This document shows, piece by piece, positions 1 to 13,327 of a stretch of DNA of 64,000 bases. A program made the position numbers and the translations under genes. The notes below the pieces were generated by a model. That model ran no database searches. It had not been told where the DNA came from and saw only the letters and a program-made list of their open reading frames with translations. Source of the stretch: Dirofilaria immitis (taxonomy: Eukaryota; Nematoda; Chromadorea; Rhabditida; Onchocercidae); assembly GCA_024305405.1 (NCBI GenBank), contig JAKNDB010000086.1, positions 1,797,001 through 1,861,000 on the forward strand, in the 5' to 3' direction. Within the stretch, counting starts at the first letter, position 1, and every line of letters begins with the position of its first letter.

Positions 1-900
1 GGAAGCGCAAATGTCAGGAGGAGGGCAGGAAAGGGGTATGCGGTCAGGAACTCTGCCAACACCGCTTATTGTTGGCTTTGGCAAAGTTCTTTTTTCTCTT
101 TTTTCATTTTTAGAAGTTTAATTAATTTGTTAAATAAACTAAATAAAATGTGATTTTTTTCAACTAATTTAGGCTTGTGATATCGCAGCAGAAGAAATGG
201 AAATGGATAAAAAGCACATCGAGCGTCTATCGAAACGATTATTGGATCATATAAATTCTAAGTTGAGTCATGTTGTGCGAAACGGTGATCCAGAACAGAC
301 TTATCAAGGTCGATTTGTTGATTACATCTGCTGTTCAAGTGCATTGTTTGATAAGTTAAAAACTAGAGTTAGATATGATTTTAAATGAGCGTTAGAGTAA
401 TATATGGATTCAAGAGTCAGTTTTTAATACTGCCGAATATAAACGAAGTAATGGTTCATATATCTTTTCAGGCTGCCTGAATCTTTCATTTTCTTGCGTT
501 GAAGGTGAAAGTTTGCTGATGGCGTTGAAAAATGTGGCATTGTCATCAGGTAGTGCATGTACCAGTGCATCACTTGAACCTTCGTATGTTCTTCGGGCTA
601 TAGGAGCAGAAGAAGATTTGGCTCATTCCAGCATTAGATTTGGAATTGGAAGGTTTACTACCGAAAAGGTTATTTCCAGTATGAAGCATTTTCATTTGAT
701 AGTGCATTGTTTTTCTTTTTTGATTATATTTTATTGCCCTTTACTTTGTTTTGCGTTTGTCTAGTCATAGTTTCCAGGAAATTGATTACACGGCCGATCT
801 CTGTATTAGGGAAGTAAAGCGATTAAGAGAAATGAGTCCATTATGGGAAATGATCCAAGAAGGCACTGATTTGAAGAGTATAGAATGGAGCCAGCACTGA
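1..900 (+). CDS. NFS1: Cysteine desulfurase NFS1, C-terminal part (5' truncated by window)
   Basis: Coding exons are 1-85, 173-308, 472-668 and 778-900, and the phases join cleanly to a TGA at 898-900. The family is the PLP-dependent mitochondrial enzyme that takes sulfur from cysteine for Fe-S clusters and tRNA thiolation. Visible here are [13 protein letters not shown] at the start, the mobile catalytic-Cys loop [19 protein letters not shown] in exon 3, RFGIGRFTT, and the eukaryotic tail REMSPLWEM...DLKSI. The N-terminal half, including the PLP lysine, lies upstream of the window. No frameshift is seen, unlike several neighbours. Assignment is very secure because the segment is nearly colinear with animal NFS1. 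Confidence 0.96.
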
Positions 901-2252
901 ATAACAATCTCATTTGTTTACGTCATTCAAAATATGGTTAATATTTCGCCAGTTTTAAAAAATATTGAAATAGTATTGTTGCTTGATATAACAGGATCAA
1001 TAGATTAGCAATTTTTCCCATATCTCACAATGCGCTGCAATTTATTTTATCAGTAATTCTGTAATTACTGAAATATGAAATACTTTTATTCCGAGTAAAA
1101 TAATTATGATCCAGATTGTGAAATATTCAACTGAAACTAATTTTAAACACCCCTCCATGACTAATAAGTCAAAAACATTTACAATTCCTATTTTTTGGGA
1201 GATCTCTTGAACAATGCTAGTTAACAATACAATGATTTTATTGTGATCATTTTATCATTTGTTATCGAAACATAACTAGAAAGTTCGTTGCGAGCCTACA
1301 GCATCAATAAGATGCGAAATACTGGGTAACGCATATTTTGATGCATTTCCAGGATTATTTCATTTATAACAGTTTATTCTGAAACTTTTCAATTTCAGTT
1401 TTATATGGAGATACAAGACAAATATCATTCATATATTATCAAGTGGCAGAGCTATGGAATAGGGTTCTGAAGCGGATATATGAAGTGGATTGAATTAGAA
1501 AAAGGCGATAAATATTTATTACATTAGAAAAAAACAGTCAACTACTATATGTCAAATCGTGCGAGTTAATAACACTAATCTTAAATGCCATAAGACATTA
1601 CAATTTGGCGGAATAATAATTCAAAAATAATTCAAATTTACATGAATATATATATATTTCGGACTAAATCACAGTTGATGGGTCATACAGAAAAAAGTTA
1701 TCACTGCCATTGAACTATTTAGCCAGTATTTAGAGTGGTTAAAAAAATATATAGATGATAAACCAAAAACAATTCTGAAAGACTAACTCCATTTATAGTA
1801 GATGATAACCTGGATAAAACATTTAGTGACTGTTATAATAATAAAAGGTAAAAATATAACACAGCAAAACTAGCATCCCATTTGCCAAAGATTAGCAAGT
1901 AAAAGTACCGGTAACTAATTGAACGAATAGTTGGATGACAAAAATAATACAAAAACCGGGATTCGCAACTAGTCAATAACAATTACTATGAACAAAGAAA
2001 GATCAACATGGTATACAAAAAGTGCTATGCTGTTAGATTTCAGTACCGGAAAACATCTTAGAAATATAGTAAACTGCGTTAGTAGGACACCAATAAGTGA
2101 TGAGGAACAGACGTTACAAGGCTAGCTCTAAATGACAGATCATTTTATCCGAATAAATTGCGTTGTTTCATCGACGTATAGTCGCAGATATAAGATGAAA
2201 TCACCGATGCAACTGTTTCAGAAAAATTAAGCTTTCAGATATTCTCTTTAAC
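901..2252. other. Intergenic, convergent between NFS1 and TULP4-like
   Basis: This 1.35 kb AT-rich stretch separates the NFS1 stop (+) from the TULP4-like stop (-), so it should hold two 3' UTRs. I see no coding exon, RNA gene or clear repeat in it. Short open frames on either strand lack family similarity or splice context. Confidence 0.6.
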
Positions 2253-5200
2253 TTATTTCAACCGTTGAGTAATGGAAGCAAGTGCAACAGCAAATGCTTG
2301 TACAGCACTGAATGGCGAACGGAAATCAAGTGTATAGGCGCCATTTTCTATACGACCAAATTGCATTACTTGCTGGTCATCATATTCGATTTGAAAATTC
2401 TTCGCTGATTCTTGAGTTACCCGACCACCAAAATCCAGCTAAAATAGATAATCTTCATATGAATTTAAGTATGCTTACATATTCTTCAGTCATTCACTTA
2501 TATTGACTTTCAGCAATTCCTTTATGCTAGATATGAATCCAAAGAAGTTTGTAACACGAGATTAAGAAGCTTACCAGAAGTTAAGATTACTTATGAGTTC
2601 CATTTGATTTAAATTAACTAAAAGCCCATTAAAACTCCTCCAAACAGAATAATTTGTAGATACAGGGATTCTTTATAATGTTACTGTTTGAATCGCATAT
2701 GAGATATAATTGATCTATCAAGACAATTAATCACAGTAACAAAAAGTACTACCAGTCAAATAAGGAAGTGATAGGCGAGCAAAGGAATCAAATCAAAGGT
2801 GGTAAAGTTCAACAAAAGCAAACTGCATAGTCGAATAAAAATTAAAATAGCCACCCATAATTTTCTGACAAAAATCATCACCCGCAAATTTCATACCAAG
2901 CGTCTGAATAGAAAGAATATGCTATATGGAATAACCTTCAAATTCCATCAGTTTGAAACGAAAATTATATATTATGAGACCGAGCAGAAACGAAATCATG
3001 CGATGGGCATGAATGATACAGTACAGGAGGTTGCATAACTGTATTATAAACAAATAAAAAAATTTAGCTGTTATGAAAATATTTTTGGGGATCTAATATT
3101 ATGATAATTATAGTTAATAATCTGTCATTTCATTGGATTTCATATTACTGTATTAGAACGAGAAGTATGCCTACCTGATACACTTGGCTAGCTTCATTCC
3201 AAAAGGTGCTTTATTATTCATGGTAAGGAAAGAAATAGTTTCATCACTTAATGCTGGCTGTTCACCAAGCACTGCTTTGATATGCTGAATTCTTTCTTGC
3301 AGATCGCCGCAAACTTCATCGAGCAACTCGTCGCCTAAAATTAATAAAAAGAAATTGATAAAAATTTGGCTTTACGTATATATAACAAATACTATTAAAA
3401 GTTCTTTCCAACGCCGCAATGAGAAAAAAAACGATTTTTGAATATGCTTATTCTGACTTGAAGCTGAAATACAAAACTGAAGAAAAAAATTTACCATAAC
3501 TAATTTTCTTTTCGATCTGTGAAACTTTCTTCGAAATATCTTTCAACTGAGACCTCAAAGAGGATACCGTTGCATGGCTTTTTTAATCGAATCCTAAACT
3601 TGAAAATTCTTCGTAAAATTTAGTTTCATAAGTCTGTTTGTTTGGTAATGAAGATCAATGCAATTACTGCTTGACTCGTTGCATTCAGTATATCTTCTAT
3701 AAAATGAATGAACTGATACCTCATACAAAAATTGGAATGTTTATCTAAATTAATATTATCTGACACTTACTCTCATATAATGATGCGATAAAGATTGTAG
3801 ATTTCTCGGATTTGAATTCCGTCATTGCTTAATTGTCCCACAGAACAGCGTGTAGTTAGATCGTTTGCTAACTTTGCCAATTTATCCAGCACTGATGTTA
3901 TATCACTTAATTGTCTCATACCTAAAGCTACGGGCATTCATTTCAAAATATTCAAAATATTAGCTGTGCAGTATTCGAAAACCATTATAAAAATATAATT
4001 CATAAAAACATTGCTTTAAACATTAATTTTTCTATGAAGAGTCTATAAAAATATAATGAACATTAAAAAAGAAAAAACTACAGTAAACTATTACCCTTGC
4101 GAGAGGTTTCGGTAGCTTTGAAACAATCGATGAGCGGAGTACATTCAAAAGAATCACGCATGACAACAGCATCATCTTCATCAATATACTAAAAATCAGC
4201 CTTTTAATATAATCAATACAGTTTAAAAAATGTATCATATATTATCATATATAAGACACTTCTACATCAACGTTTGTATTTAAATAGATGATTTAAACAA
4301 TGCTTTCAAAGAAAATAACATTGACATATAATAAAATGAAGTTCAGATTAGGAGATACAGATCTGACAAAATATTTGTAACACAGATTTCCTTAGGAAGA
4401 GTTGCTGCCTTTGTATATATATATATATCCATCTGTTGATTAGAATGATAAAACTGAATAGAAATTATAAACGAAAAAAAAAAAAACTTCAATATCATCG
4501 AACTGCTGAGACCATCGGTTACTAGACGTTGAGGGTCCAATATGAGTGAGCTCACCGCGTTGCGTTTTTATACTTGGACCAATTACACATATGTCCTTGG
4601 GAGTTGTTGCTCTTGTTGATATTTTGGAAACATATCTTATCACATTGGCAGTATCACCAAAAGAGTCTAACTTTTGCGATGACTTTTCAAGATCGCCAGC
4701 AAAACACTTCATCTTTGCAATATGTCTTTCCACTGCCACTTTTAAATCACTGAATTCTGATAAGACATTCTGCAACGAAACAAATACGAACGATAACGAA
4801 ACTGTTTACATTTAAAAAAAAATCTTTTGTTGTACATTACTATCTTAAAATATTTATTATTTTGCATCGGAATAACCACATTTTTAACTTTTGTAAGCGG
4901 TTTTTCATTTCAACCACTAATTTCGCTAGTTTTATAACAAATACTATCAATGTTTATTATTAACAAATCAATCGAGCTTAATTTTAAAAAATATTAAAAT
5001 TAAGGGTACTTGAAAAAGAAGTTTTTCTTCAATTGATAACGGTTCCTCAGCTGTTTCATCAATCAGTGGTTCTACATCAACTGCCATATCATGTCTTCTG
5101 ATCAAATTTTCTCTCAAATAAGATTTATAAAATTCACGAAGATTGCAAAACTACTGATTATTTCATTACAGTTTATATAATTTGTTTTTCATACTTCAAA

Positions 5201-8200
5201 TATACCTACCGATCGCTTGGAGTGATAGCCAAATTGCGAATACTGTTTTCATTCGAAAAGCCATTGTTGTTACTTGATTGTGCACCATTTCTTGGATAAC
5301 GATATGTTATACATTGAGCACTTACCAAAGGATTACCAGTCCTTCTGGTCAAATCAGCCAGTTGTACCGTCATCTGACGAGGTTGCAAGTGAAGAACTGA
5401 AGTCTTGTAAATAACCTATAATTAAGATCCTCTATACGAAACTGGATTTCTTTTGATCTCGATTTCTCTCTTTCAGCTTTTGATTTCCCAGTTTATGAAA
5501 TTCTTATTTGACAAACGCTTTAACTGAAAGTTGCTTAGAAAATAAACAAACTTGAGCAAGGAAGGTTGGAAGAATATTGGTTGTGACAGAGAACATTTTA
5601 AAACGAGTGCACCATACATTGGAAGTAATCTGAAAAAATACATATTACTGATAGATAATCTGAATCACATTTCTGCATTTATGGTTTCCTCATAACAAAA
5701 TATATCTACCTGGACTAATTTACCATTACTTCTGCTGACCGGACAGTTCACATAGCGATTCATAATAGCTCTTAATTGGCGCTTACTTCTTCTCCAAACA
5801 GAATTCCTCTGAGAAGATGATCGAACAAATGCCCCTACATCTTCTACAAATAAATGAACACATGTAATCATAGACTGATTTATTTAACTTCATATTTGTG
5901 GTAAACAAATATTTCTGCATAACCGTTTAAACTTCCAATAACATTTCATAAAATAAATTATGCGTATATTTCGTTGCTAAAGCTAACATCTAAATGAAGA
6001 AAGAAATTTTAAAACACTCACCAACTTGAGCAGAACTCCCACTATCAGATTTTACCAATGTCAATTTGGGATTATAAAGAGAAATTTGGAACTGAGGAAT
6101 TACTCGATTCGTTTGTTTGCCAAGCAGAACAGGGATGAGGCCGGCCATGTGTTCTATACATAATACATATGTATGAACTTTACTTGGCACAGGACGTATT
6201 GTACAATACCATCGCCAATTAGACGGTTCACAAACCTTCATTAACATGTCATTTTGTGATGGAACACGACACTGCAAAAATTACATCCTATATGAAAATA
6301 GTTGGAAATTCCATATTTTTACTATCTTAATCTATGAAACCTTTCCGAAATTTTTAGTATTTAACCTTTCCGAAATTTTTTAGTATTTTAGTATTTAAGC
6401 AAATTTTCTAAAAAAAGATTTTGAAAAGACTATAAAAACTGACAGAAAATAAGCATTGGTTTTAAAGAATATATAACTGACACCAAAACGTAAAGACTGA
6501 CTCTTATTACGTGATGATCCAATGCACGAATAGCATTTCGTTCGCGTGGAGGTAATGGAAGTACGTCAACATTCCGTGCGGAGGCACCCAATAGTTGCCA
6601 TAAGTTGTAAGTAACCAAATTAAATAGCGATGGTACGTCATGTAAAACTTGTCCAACAGCTAACTGATTACCTAATCAGAAGTTCTATTAAGCAGAAGAC
6701 AGGAAATTGAATTATTTTTGCAAGCAAAAAAGATTTACATATTATCATCAAAAGGATGAAGATGTACAATGCTTAAAGGATCAATACATTAACATTTCAC
6801 TGCAGTAGAATGCAAGAAAATCGGAAAGATATATTAACATTTCATCTGGAAATTTCACAGTTTAATACTTTCAAACTTGAAGACACTCAAACCTGATGTA
6901 GCAATAATGAAGCGATCATCATGAACCCAAGTAAATGCAGTGAGACCAATCGTTGAAGACTGTGAAACCCTGCTATCGCAAATAACGTTTCCTTGATATG
7001 TTATGATAAAGAAATGATTTTCTTTACAAACAGCTGCTAACAATGTACCATTCGCATTCCACTGAATGCTTAAGAGAGTCTCATTACACTGCCATTTTGC
7101 ATTATCAATCTAAATACACGAAGCTTATAAATAAATTTCAATTTACGAATTTGAGACTGGGTCTGTCTCGATTCTAATTGCATTGAATGGTTTATACTAA
7201 TTTAAAATTCCAAACTATGCACTTAAAACTTCCTTCACTCTTAGAAAAGTATTCCGGCAATGAGTGCTAAATTATTTGTCTTGTTTTAGCTCATAATGCA
7301 ACTTTAAACAGAAATCAGTAATTTTAACAATAATTTTGAAGATAAAAATGTTGATGCAGACCAGTTTTCAATATTCGTCTAATTTCGAAATGAGTTCAAT
7401 CGAAATAAAAATAATGCAATTCAGGCAAAAACAAACCTCATCATAAGAATTCAAGAAATTAAGAAGACCCGTTATAGAACATACAGCTAATGTCCATCTA
7501 TCATTTTTACGCAACGAAGATGCTGCTAAAAACCGAACACTGCCATTTACATACATCTTTCTTTCAGTAATCGTCACACCTAGAAATAACAAAACCAAGT
7601 AAACTTATATAGTTTGAAAGCCGAAAACAAATATTTGAAAGCCGAAAACAAATACTTTGTTTCAGTTCCATAATTTTCTGGCAAAAAGAAATGTTACTGC
7701 GTAAAACCCTTCCCTTACTCTATTTATCTTAACTTAAGTTATCATGAGTACTCAGGTTTCAGTGTACTATATAACAAGCAATGCTTGCAATATTTAAAAT
7801 TACGAAAGCAAAATCGACCTCATTGTGAAATAGAACTTTTGATATATCTCCTTGTTCTAAAACAAAAATTTTATTTTACAATGAAAAATTTTGGCAAGAG
7901 CAATTAATACATATTATTCGAAGCAAAAAGTAAACAACTTAATGGTAAATAAATTAGAGAAGAGACCTTGTTCATTTAGCACTTGGATAGTCCCATTATT
8001 GAAGCCTAAAACAATTTCGCGTGAGTCGGGAGCCCATACACCGCAGTTAACAGTAACAGGAAACGAACTAGACCACATCCTTTGACCCGTAGCAGAACCA
8101 ATTAAAACAAAATTGTCTTCATAACAAATAAGAGCTGATGAACCATTTGGGCTCCAATTTACATCACGAACCTAAAACTACATTTGTCACAATTAACTTG

Positions 8201-8946
8201 AAAACTTTCTTGAAATTTTGATATTATTTTTTCCAATATTCATAAAGATAGGAAAATATTGTAGATTTTAACAACAGCAAAATAAAATGAATACAAAAAC
8301 TCTATGAATGCGAAGCATACTATAGCAATCTTCAATTACCATATATGCTTAACAAATAAAACCTTAATACCGCGATCGTTCACCAGTTCTACACTCCATC
8401 TTTCTTCGTTCGGTACCCAAACATAGATTATTCCCGAATTATCGCAACTGGCTAATTTCATTTGCTCTTTATTCCATGCTACTATATTAATCGTAGTATG
8501 GTGGCCACGAAGATTAAAATTAATCCTTCTGTTGTCGTCTCGTAACGGACAAGCTTCTGTTGCAGTCACTCCCACTGCCCCTGATTCTGATCCTGGAAAA
8601 TAAGCTGATACAGTTCACAAAACACATACTATGTCTGAAAATATTATTAATAGTTTATTTCAACTAAAAACAATATTAGAATAAAAATGAGAAACTCAAA
8701 GATATTAGATATTCTTTCCCAGAAATTATACGTTCTTGGTTAAATAGCATTGGCATTTTTATGCTTGATTGTAATAAGAGAAGTATGTATTAAATGAAAT
8801 TACGACAAATACATTGACAGAAAAGGCTTACCAGTAGCCAAGAGGCCAGTATTGGCATTATTGCCATTAGGTATCCAGTTTAAGCAAGTAATACTCGAAT
8901 CGACAACAGAACCTGGCCAATCGTCACTTTCCCAAATGATCTTCAT
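2253..8946 (-). CDS. TULP4: TULP4-like WD40 / tubby-like protein
   Basis: Coding exons on the minus strand, in genomic order: 2253-2438, 3175-3334, 3495-3593, 3771-3921, 4095-4188, 4488-4769, 5010-5153, 5210-5415, 5552-5629, 5710-5843, 6022-6271, 6502-6671, 6893-7109, 7437-7579, 7967-8171, 8363-8592, 8832-8946. The start ATG is at 8946 and the stop TAA at 2255-2253. N-terminal WD40 repeats include [10 protein letters not shown] and [11 protein letters not shown], very close to vertebrate TULP4. The tubby domain is split as in TULP4: first half ITSNVW...[13 protein letters not shown] (5210-5629), second half [18 protein letters not shown]...ITQRLK (2253-2438). The middle (3495-5153) is family-poor with coiled-coil-like helices. 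TULP4 is proposed as a substrate receptor of a cullin ligase; that role is inferred. Three disturbances are reported separately: a one-base loss in 3201-3204, a likely extra base near 3819-3820, and an in-frame TAA in exon 3495-3593. Confidence 0.88.
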
Positions 8947-11900
8947 GCACTGTATGGATAAGCAATCACTTTCTTTCCTTTGCAAGTGATATTTTGATTA
9001 CTTAATCAACCACAAAAATAGCCACTTATGGCATAGCACTGCGTCAATGTAAGGATTATACGAGTGGATTATATGAATGACCTATTCAAACTTTGTTTAT
9101 ACACAAGTGATTACAGATACCTTAACTTTCAAAAAGAGATTCGAATGAATTTTACTGGGTCTTATAAAATAATCGTTTTTAGAATGGAGATCTCTCTGAC
9201 AATATAAAATTCTAATGTATTATTTCATCATAACTTTCAAGAATGAAAAATATAAGCAAAGACGTGTTCCAACTATGCTTGCTCTGATTATGACAACTGA
9301 TCTGACTAAGATAACTGATATGGCTACGATAACTGATTTGATCATATTTTGTTACTTCATCCAAATAAAACAATGATATTTAATGACACCAGGATAATGT
9401 ATTTGTCGAAATAATACTATTGTTTTATACAAGGGACATCGAAATTTGAAATTAAGTGAACACGGAAAAAACACCTCAGAGATTCGACAAGTGACATACT
9501 ACTTCCCAGAACGATATTTGATGCCACATAGCGCAGTGATTATTGTCGGCCCCAGAGCTGAAAATTGATGGCCATTACGAAAAATTTCGAATTACTAGCA
9601 ATTGCTTATCTTTTTATTTCGAATGTATCGAGTTATCTTTTTATTTGCAAGATCTCGAGTTATGACTTGATCTTAATAATAATATAGAAAAATTTTGGAG
9701 ATTTCAAAGATACCTGAAATGCTTTTCCCAAACAGACAATTGTTAAGAAAGTGACATAAGGGAATGCTTTCCAATGTCCTCGTTTATTTTAATTATGTGC
9801 ATCAAATTTTTATTCACTACAGAAATATTGTCTTGTCTTTTTATGTGTTTGCGTAATTAATGGACCAAATACTTCTGATAAATTATAGCAGCGGGAAGCA
9901 AACTGGGACAAAACTATGAGGGCAAATAATAATGATAACTAACAAGGAAAAGACAATAAAAAAAAGGATTAAATAAAAGAAAATGAATATTTTTGAAGTA
10001 TATCTTGTTGAAAAGTTCATCAATTTTTTTAATCAGCTAAAATTTCTGCTAAAAATTTGTTAGAAAAATATAAAGAGAAAATAGGAAAGAAAGAGAAAGA
10101 TATGCACATAATGTTTTAAAAGATTATTTAAAATAGATAAAGGAAATGAAGTATTTTAATAAAGTTTTAAAATTAGTAATAAATGGAGAAAGTTTAGGAT
10201 GAGAAAGCAAGTGATTGGGATAGTTGTTTGCTATATCAAAAGTTTAAATGTACTAAACCTGTTCTGAATTTATTAATAGATATGCTTTGAAGTGGAAATT
10301 GCCAATAATGTTTATTTATAAAAGTACATTTAATCTTCCACCATTTATTTTAGATATCCACAATAAGAAAATAATTCCTTTTATATGCTTTTGATATAGT
10401 AAAGACTGCATCTTTTATCCGCTAATTTCTTTTTCTTTTCTGATTGCATTACTAAGTGAATTGACTGTGCTGAAACACGGAGCAATTTAAAACTAAATTA
10501 ATTTTTCAAAATTAGGATAGACACATGATAATTGAGAAACGTAAAAATCAGGAAATAAATATTTTGTTTAAATTTTAATCATAATGCCGTTCGCGCAATG
10601 ATCGAGATTCAATCGATATTCAATCATTGAGTTGTTGAACTAGGTAACAATAGAACCTTAGCTTCTCATTGTTATCCATATCAAATTTTATAGTAATGCT
10701 AAACTTGACTCTTACGGTCATGTATAATATTTTTAGTCTTAATAATTTCCTGTTTTAGTCTAAAACCAATAGAATCTAATCTGCGGTTTCATCATTTGTT
10801 GGTATAATAAATCAGTTGAATTTATCAGTTTCTGAAATTACAAAATTCAAAATTTGAATTGCTAATAGGAAGAAAAGAAATTTGGCTAAACTTAAAACGC
10901 AGTTTACATACATATATGCTCAAAATATCGGTAAACCAGGTTTCGTGTGCCATCAATTTTTTTCATAGCTTTTCTCATAATCAGTAATTTTGAACGGGTT
11001 CGATGATATCAAAAAAATGATTTGTCGAGTTATGAGAAGAATGAAGATGGCGTTATTGCCATTGTCTTTATTTTTATTTTTTTGTCCTTTTAAATAATAT
11101 AGTTACCATTAATTTCAATCGAGAGAACGATAATCATTTTTGAAAATTGAAGAATCCCATACCGTTAAATAATATTTTATTTCACTGATAATGATCAGTA
11201 ACTAAGATCAAAACAGTCATTTAAATTAGAATTTCCAGTCTTGATAATTACAATACATAATCGCCAACACAGCAGTAGTTGTGCAAACTATGAAAGCACT
11301 GGAAAAAAAAGCTTAATTTCAAATTTTAGTAATTATAGACTGGAAGTTTACTACTTTCTATAGACATTTCCATAACAACAATTAACTAATGAACTTATTT
11401 GAATAAAAAGAATTCAAAGTAATCTAGACGAAATTTATATAAAAAGTCATTTCATTAAGAGATGATTGAAAAGTCAGAAGAAGTCCTGGAAAATGGTTCA
11501 AAATAGTAACAAATTGTATAAAAGCATAAATTAGCTACTAAAAAAATTGATTATAGGAAGAATATCTAACGAATCTCAATTCTTTATTTATTGAAATCTA
11601 ATTGAAACCAAAACTTTCCTAATTTTTAGGCTTTTCAAATTCTTATATTTTCCATTTCTATATTAACAAAATTTGAGATATCAAAAACTCGAAAATTTAT
11701 TAATAATTTATTCGCTAATAAAATTAACTATTAATTGAATATATTATCCTCAAAAAAATTCATGACCCCACAAAATAAAAGTAAATTTTACCATAATCGA
11801 GTTTATTGATTTCGATAAAACGAATTAATGACCGTAAAAAAATTTATAAATAGAAAATAAAAAAGAAGCCCAATATCACTGTTCATATTATTCCTCCATG

Positions 11901-13327
11901 CGACCTCGGCGAGCACTTTAAATAATGAATGGATGCTGAGGATTTCGCAGTTCGGAGGTCAGTGTGAGGTCACAAGATATATCGCTTTTATTTGAAACAA
12001 TAAACATGATTACCATTGCGAATCAATTCACAGCAAATGAACAAATTAATACATCTCTGACACATTCAAGAATGGGTCTTTATATTTTCTTATCACGAAA
12101 CTTCATGCGTTTATTCGCGGTACCATTATAGTTTATTAAGACAACTTCCACATTCGTTCAAATCATTTTTCCGTAATGTTGGCCATGAAAATTCGAGTGG
12201 GAAAACCTCATAGCTGCCTTCTCAATTCCTTTCAACGTGGAAAGTTCGTCCTTGAATGTTCCAAAGTAATTAATAAGTTGAAATATCATCATTTCCGAAA
12301 CCTTATCAAGCTATATTATCTAGTTTTTCTGCAACACAAACGAATGTGGAAGCATATAGAATCATTTGTTTAATGCACTTTCTTTCAATAAAACAGGGAA
12401 AACAAATATTTATTAGAAACCGAAAACGACAAACAAATATCTCATAAAATATCTCATATCTCAAGTCCAAGATCCATTTGATGCAAAAATGATAGTTCAA
12501 TACAAGGAACGATTTATCATTCAATACAAAAATAGCTCTCCCAAATTACTTCCTTCCCACAATGCAATTGTTTATTACAAAAGGAAAATTTTTTGCAACA
12601 GCAATTCATATAAACAATATTACTAAAACAAATGACTGCATAAATTTGTCAACTCGACGAAGAATAAAATTTAAAATCAGAACTGAAAGATAGAGCAAAA
12701 AAAAAAAAAAAAAAAAAAAAAAATAAAACAAACTAGCAGCATCTCGGCTAGAACATGAGAAGAAAACTGAAAAGCAATAAAGAAAAAAAATAATCCCCAT
12801 TCTAAACCGATTATACTCTGAAAGATTAAATTCTAGAACATAATTTATGGCCAAAGCGCATTGCTACTTTGAACTCTCTTGAAAAAATGTTTCGCCTAGT
12901 CTTAATGCGACGAAAATCGATTTACTATAGTTGAACAAAATTCCTAAAAATTCATCAGCAGTATCAACTATTGCTTGATCTGAAACCAAACAATCCGAAA
13001 ATTAGGTATGAAATGAAAGAAATAAAATAAGCTCGATCTAATCGAACAAAGAAAATGATCATAACGAAAACGTAGGGGTTTTCAGTGCTATCAACAATAT
13101 ATCCTGTAAAATCATAGATAATGAGTATAACATTTTTACAGCATAATCACAATTTTCTCTATATATTCAATTTACAATGCATATTTAATTTTAAAATTAT
13201 ATCATTTCGATGTTAAAGATTAGAATTCAATTATCATTTAATGAAGAATCTGAAACAAATTTAAAATTTTCCAGAAACGACGCAATATATATTGAAGTAA
13301 CGCACAAACCAAAAAAAAGTAAATGTA
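8947..13327. other. Intergenic, upstream of TULP4-like and downstream of SCAMP
   Basis: This 4.4 kb AT-rich region contains no exon I can recognise on either strand. It includes a 27-base A run at about 12697-12723 and a less AT-rich island at about 11885-12010 that holds a nuclear-receptor-like direct repeat (listed separately). Part of it is presumably the TULP4-like promoter and the SCAMP 3' UTR. Confidence 0.5.
11956..11972 (+). promoter_or_regulatory. Perfect DR5 nuclear-receptor half-site pair
   Basis: Two exact AGGTCA half-sites in the same orientation are separated by five bases (gtgtg), inside a small GC-richer island. The AGGTCA-N5-AGGTCA layout is the classical DR5 binding site for RXR-type heterodimers. 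Filarial worms encode RXR/EcR-type receptors, but occupancy here is untested and a chance match is possible. Confidence 0.35.

Noticed and set aside
3171..3173. TAG as the stop codon of the TULP4-like gene
   Set aside because: The base before it is part of a CAG|GTAGGC donor. Splicing to 2438 restores the conserved tubby C-terminus (VYQ then LDFGGRV), so the TAG is intronic once the one-base loss at 3201-3204 is allowed for.
3171..8946. IFT121/WDR35
   Set aside because: The first WD40 repeats are similar, but the TULP4 signature [10 protein letters not shown], the LQPRQM block and the tubby C-terminus decide for TULP4.
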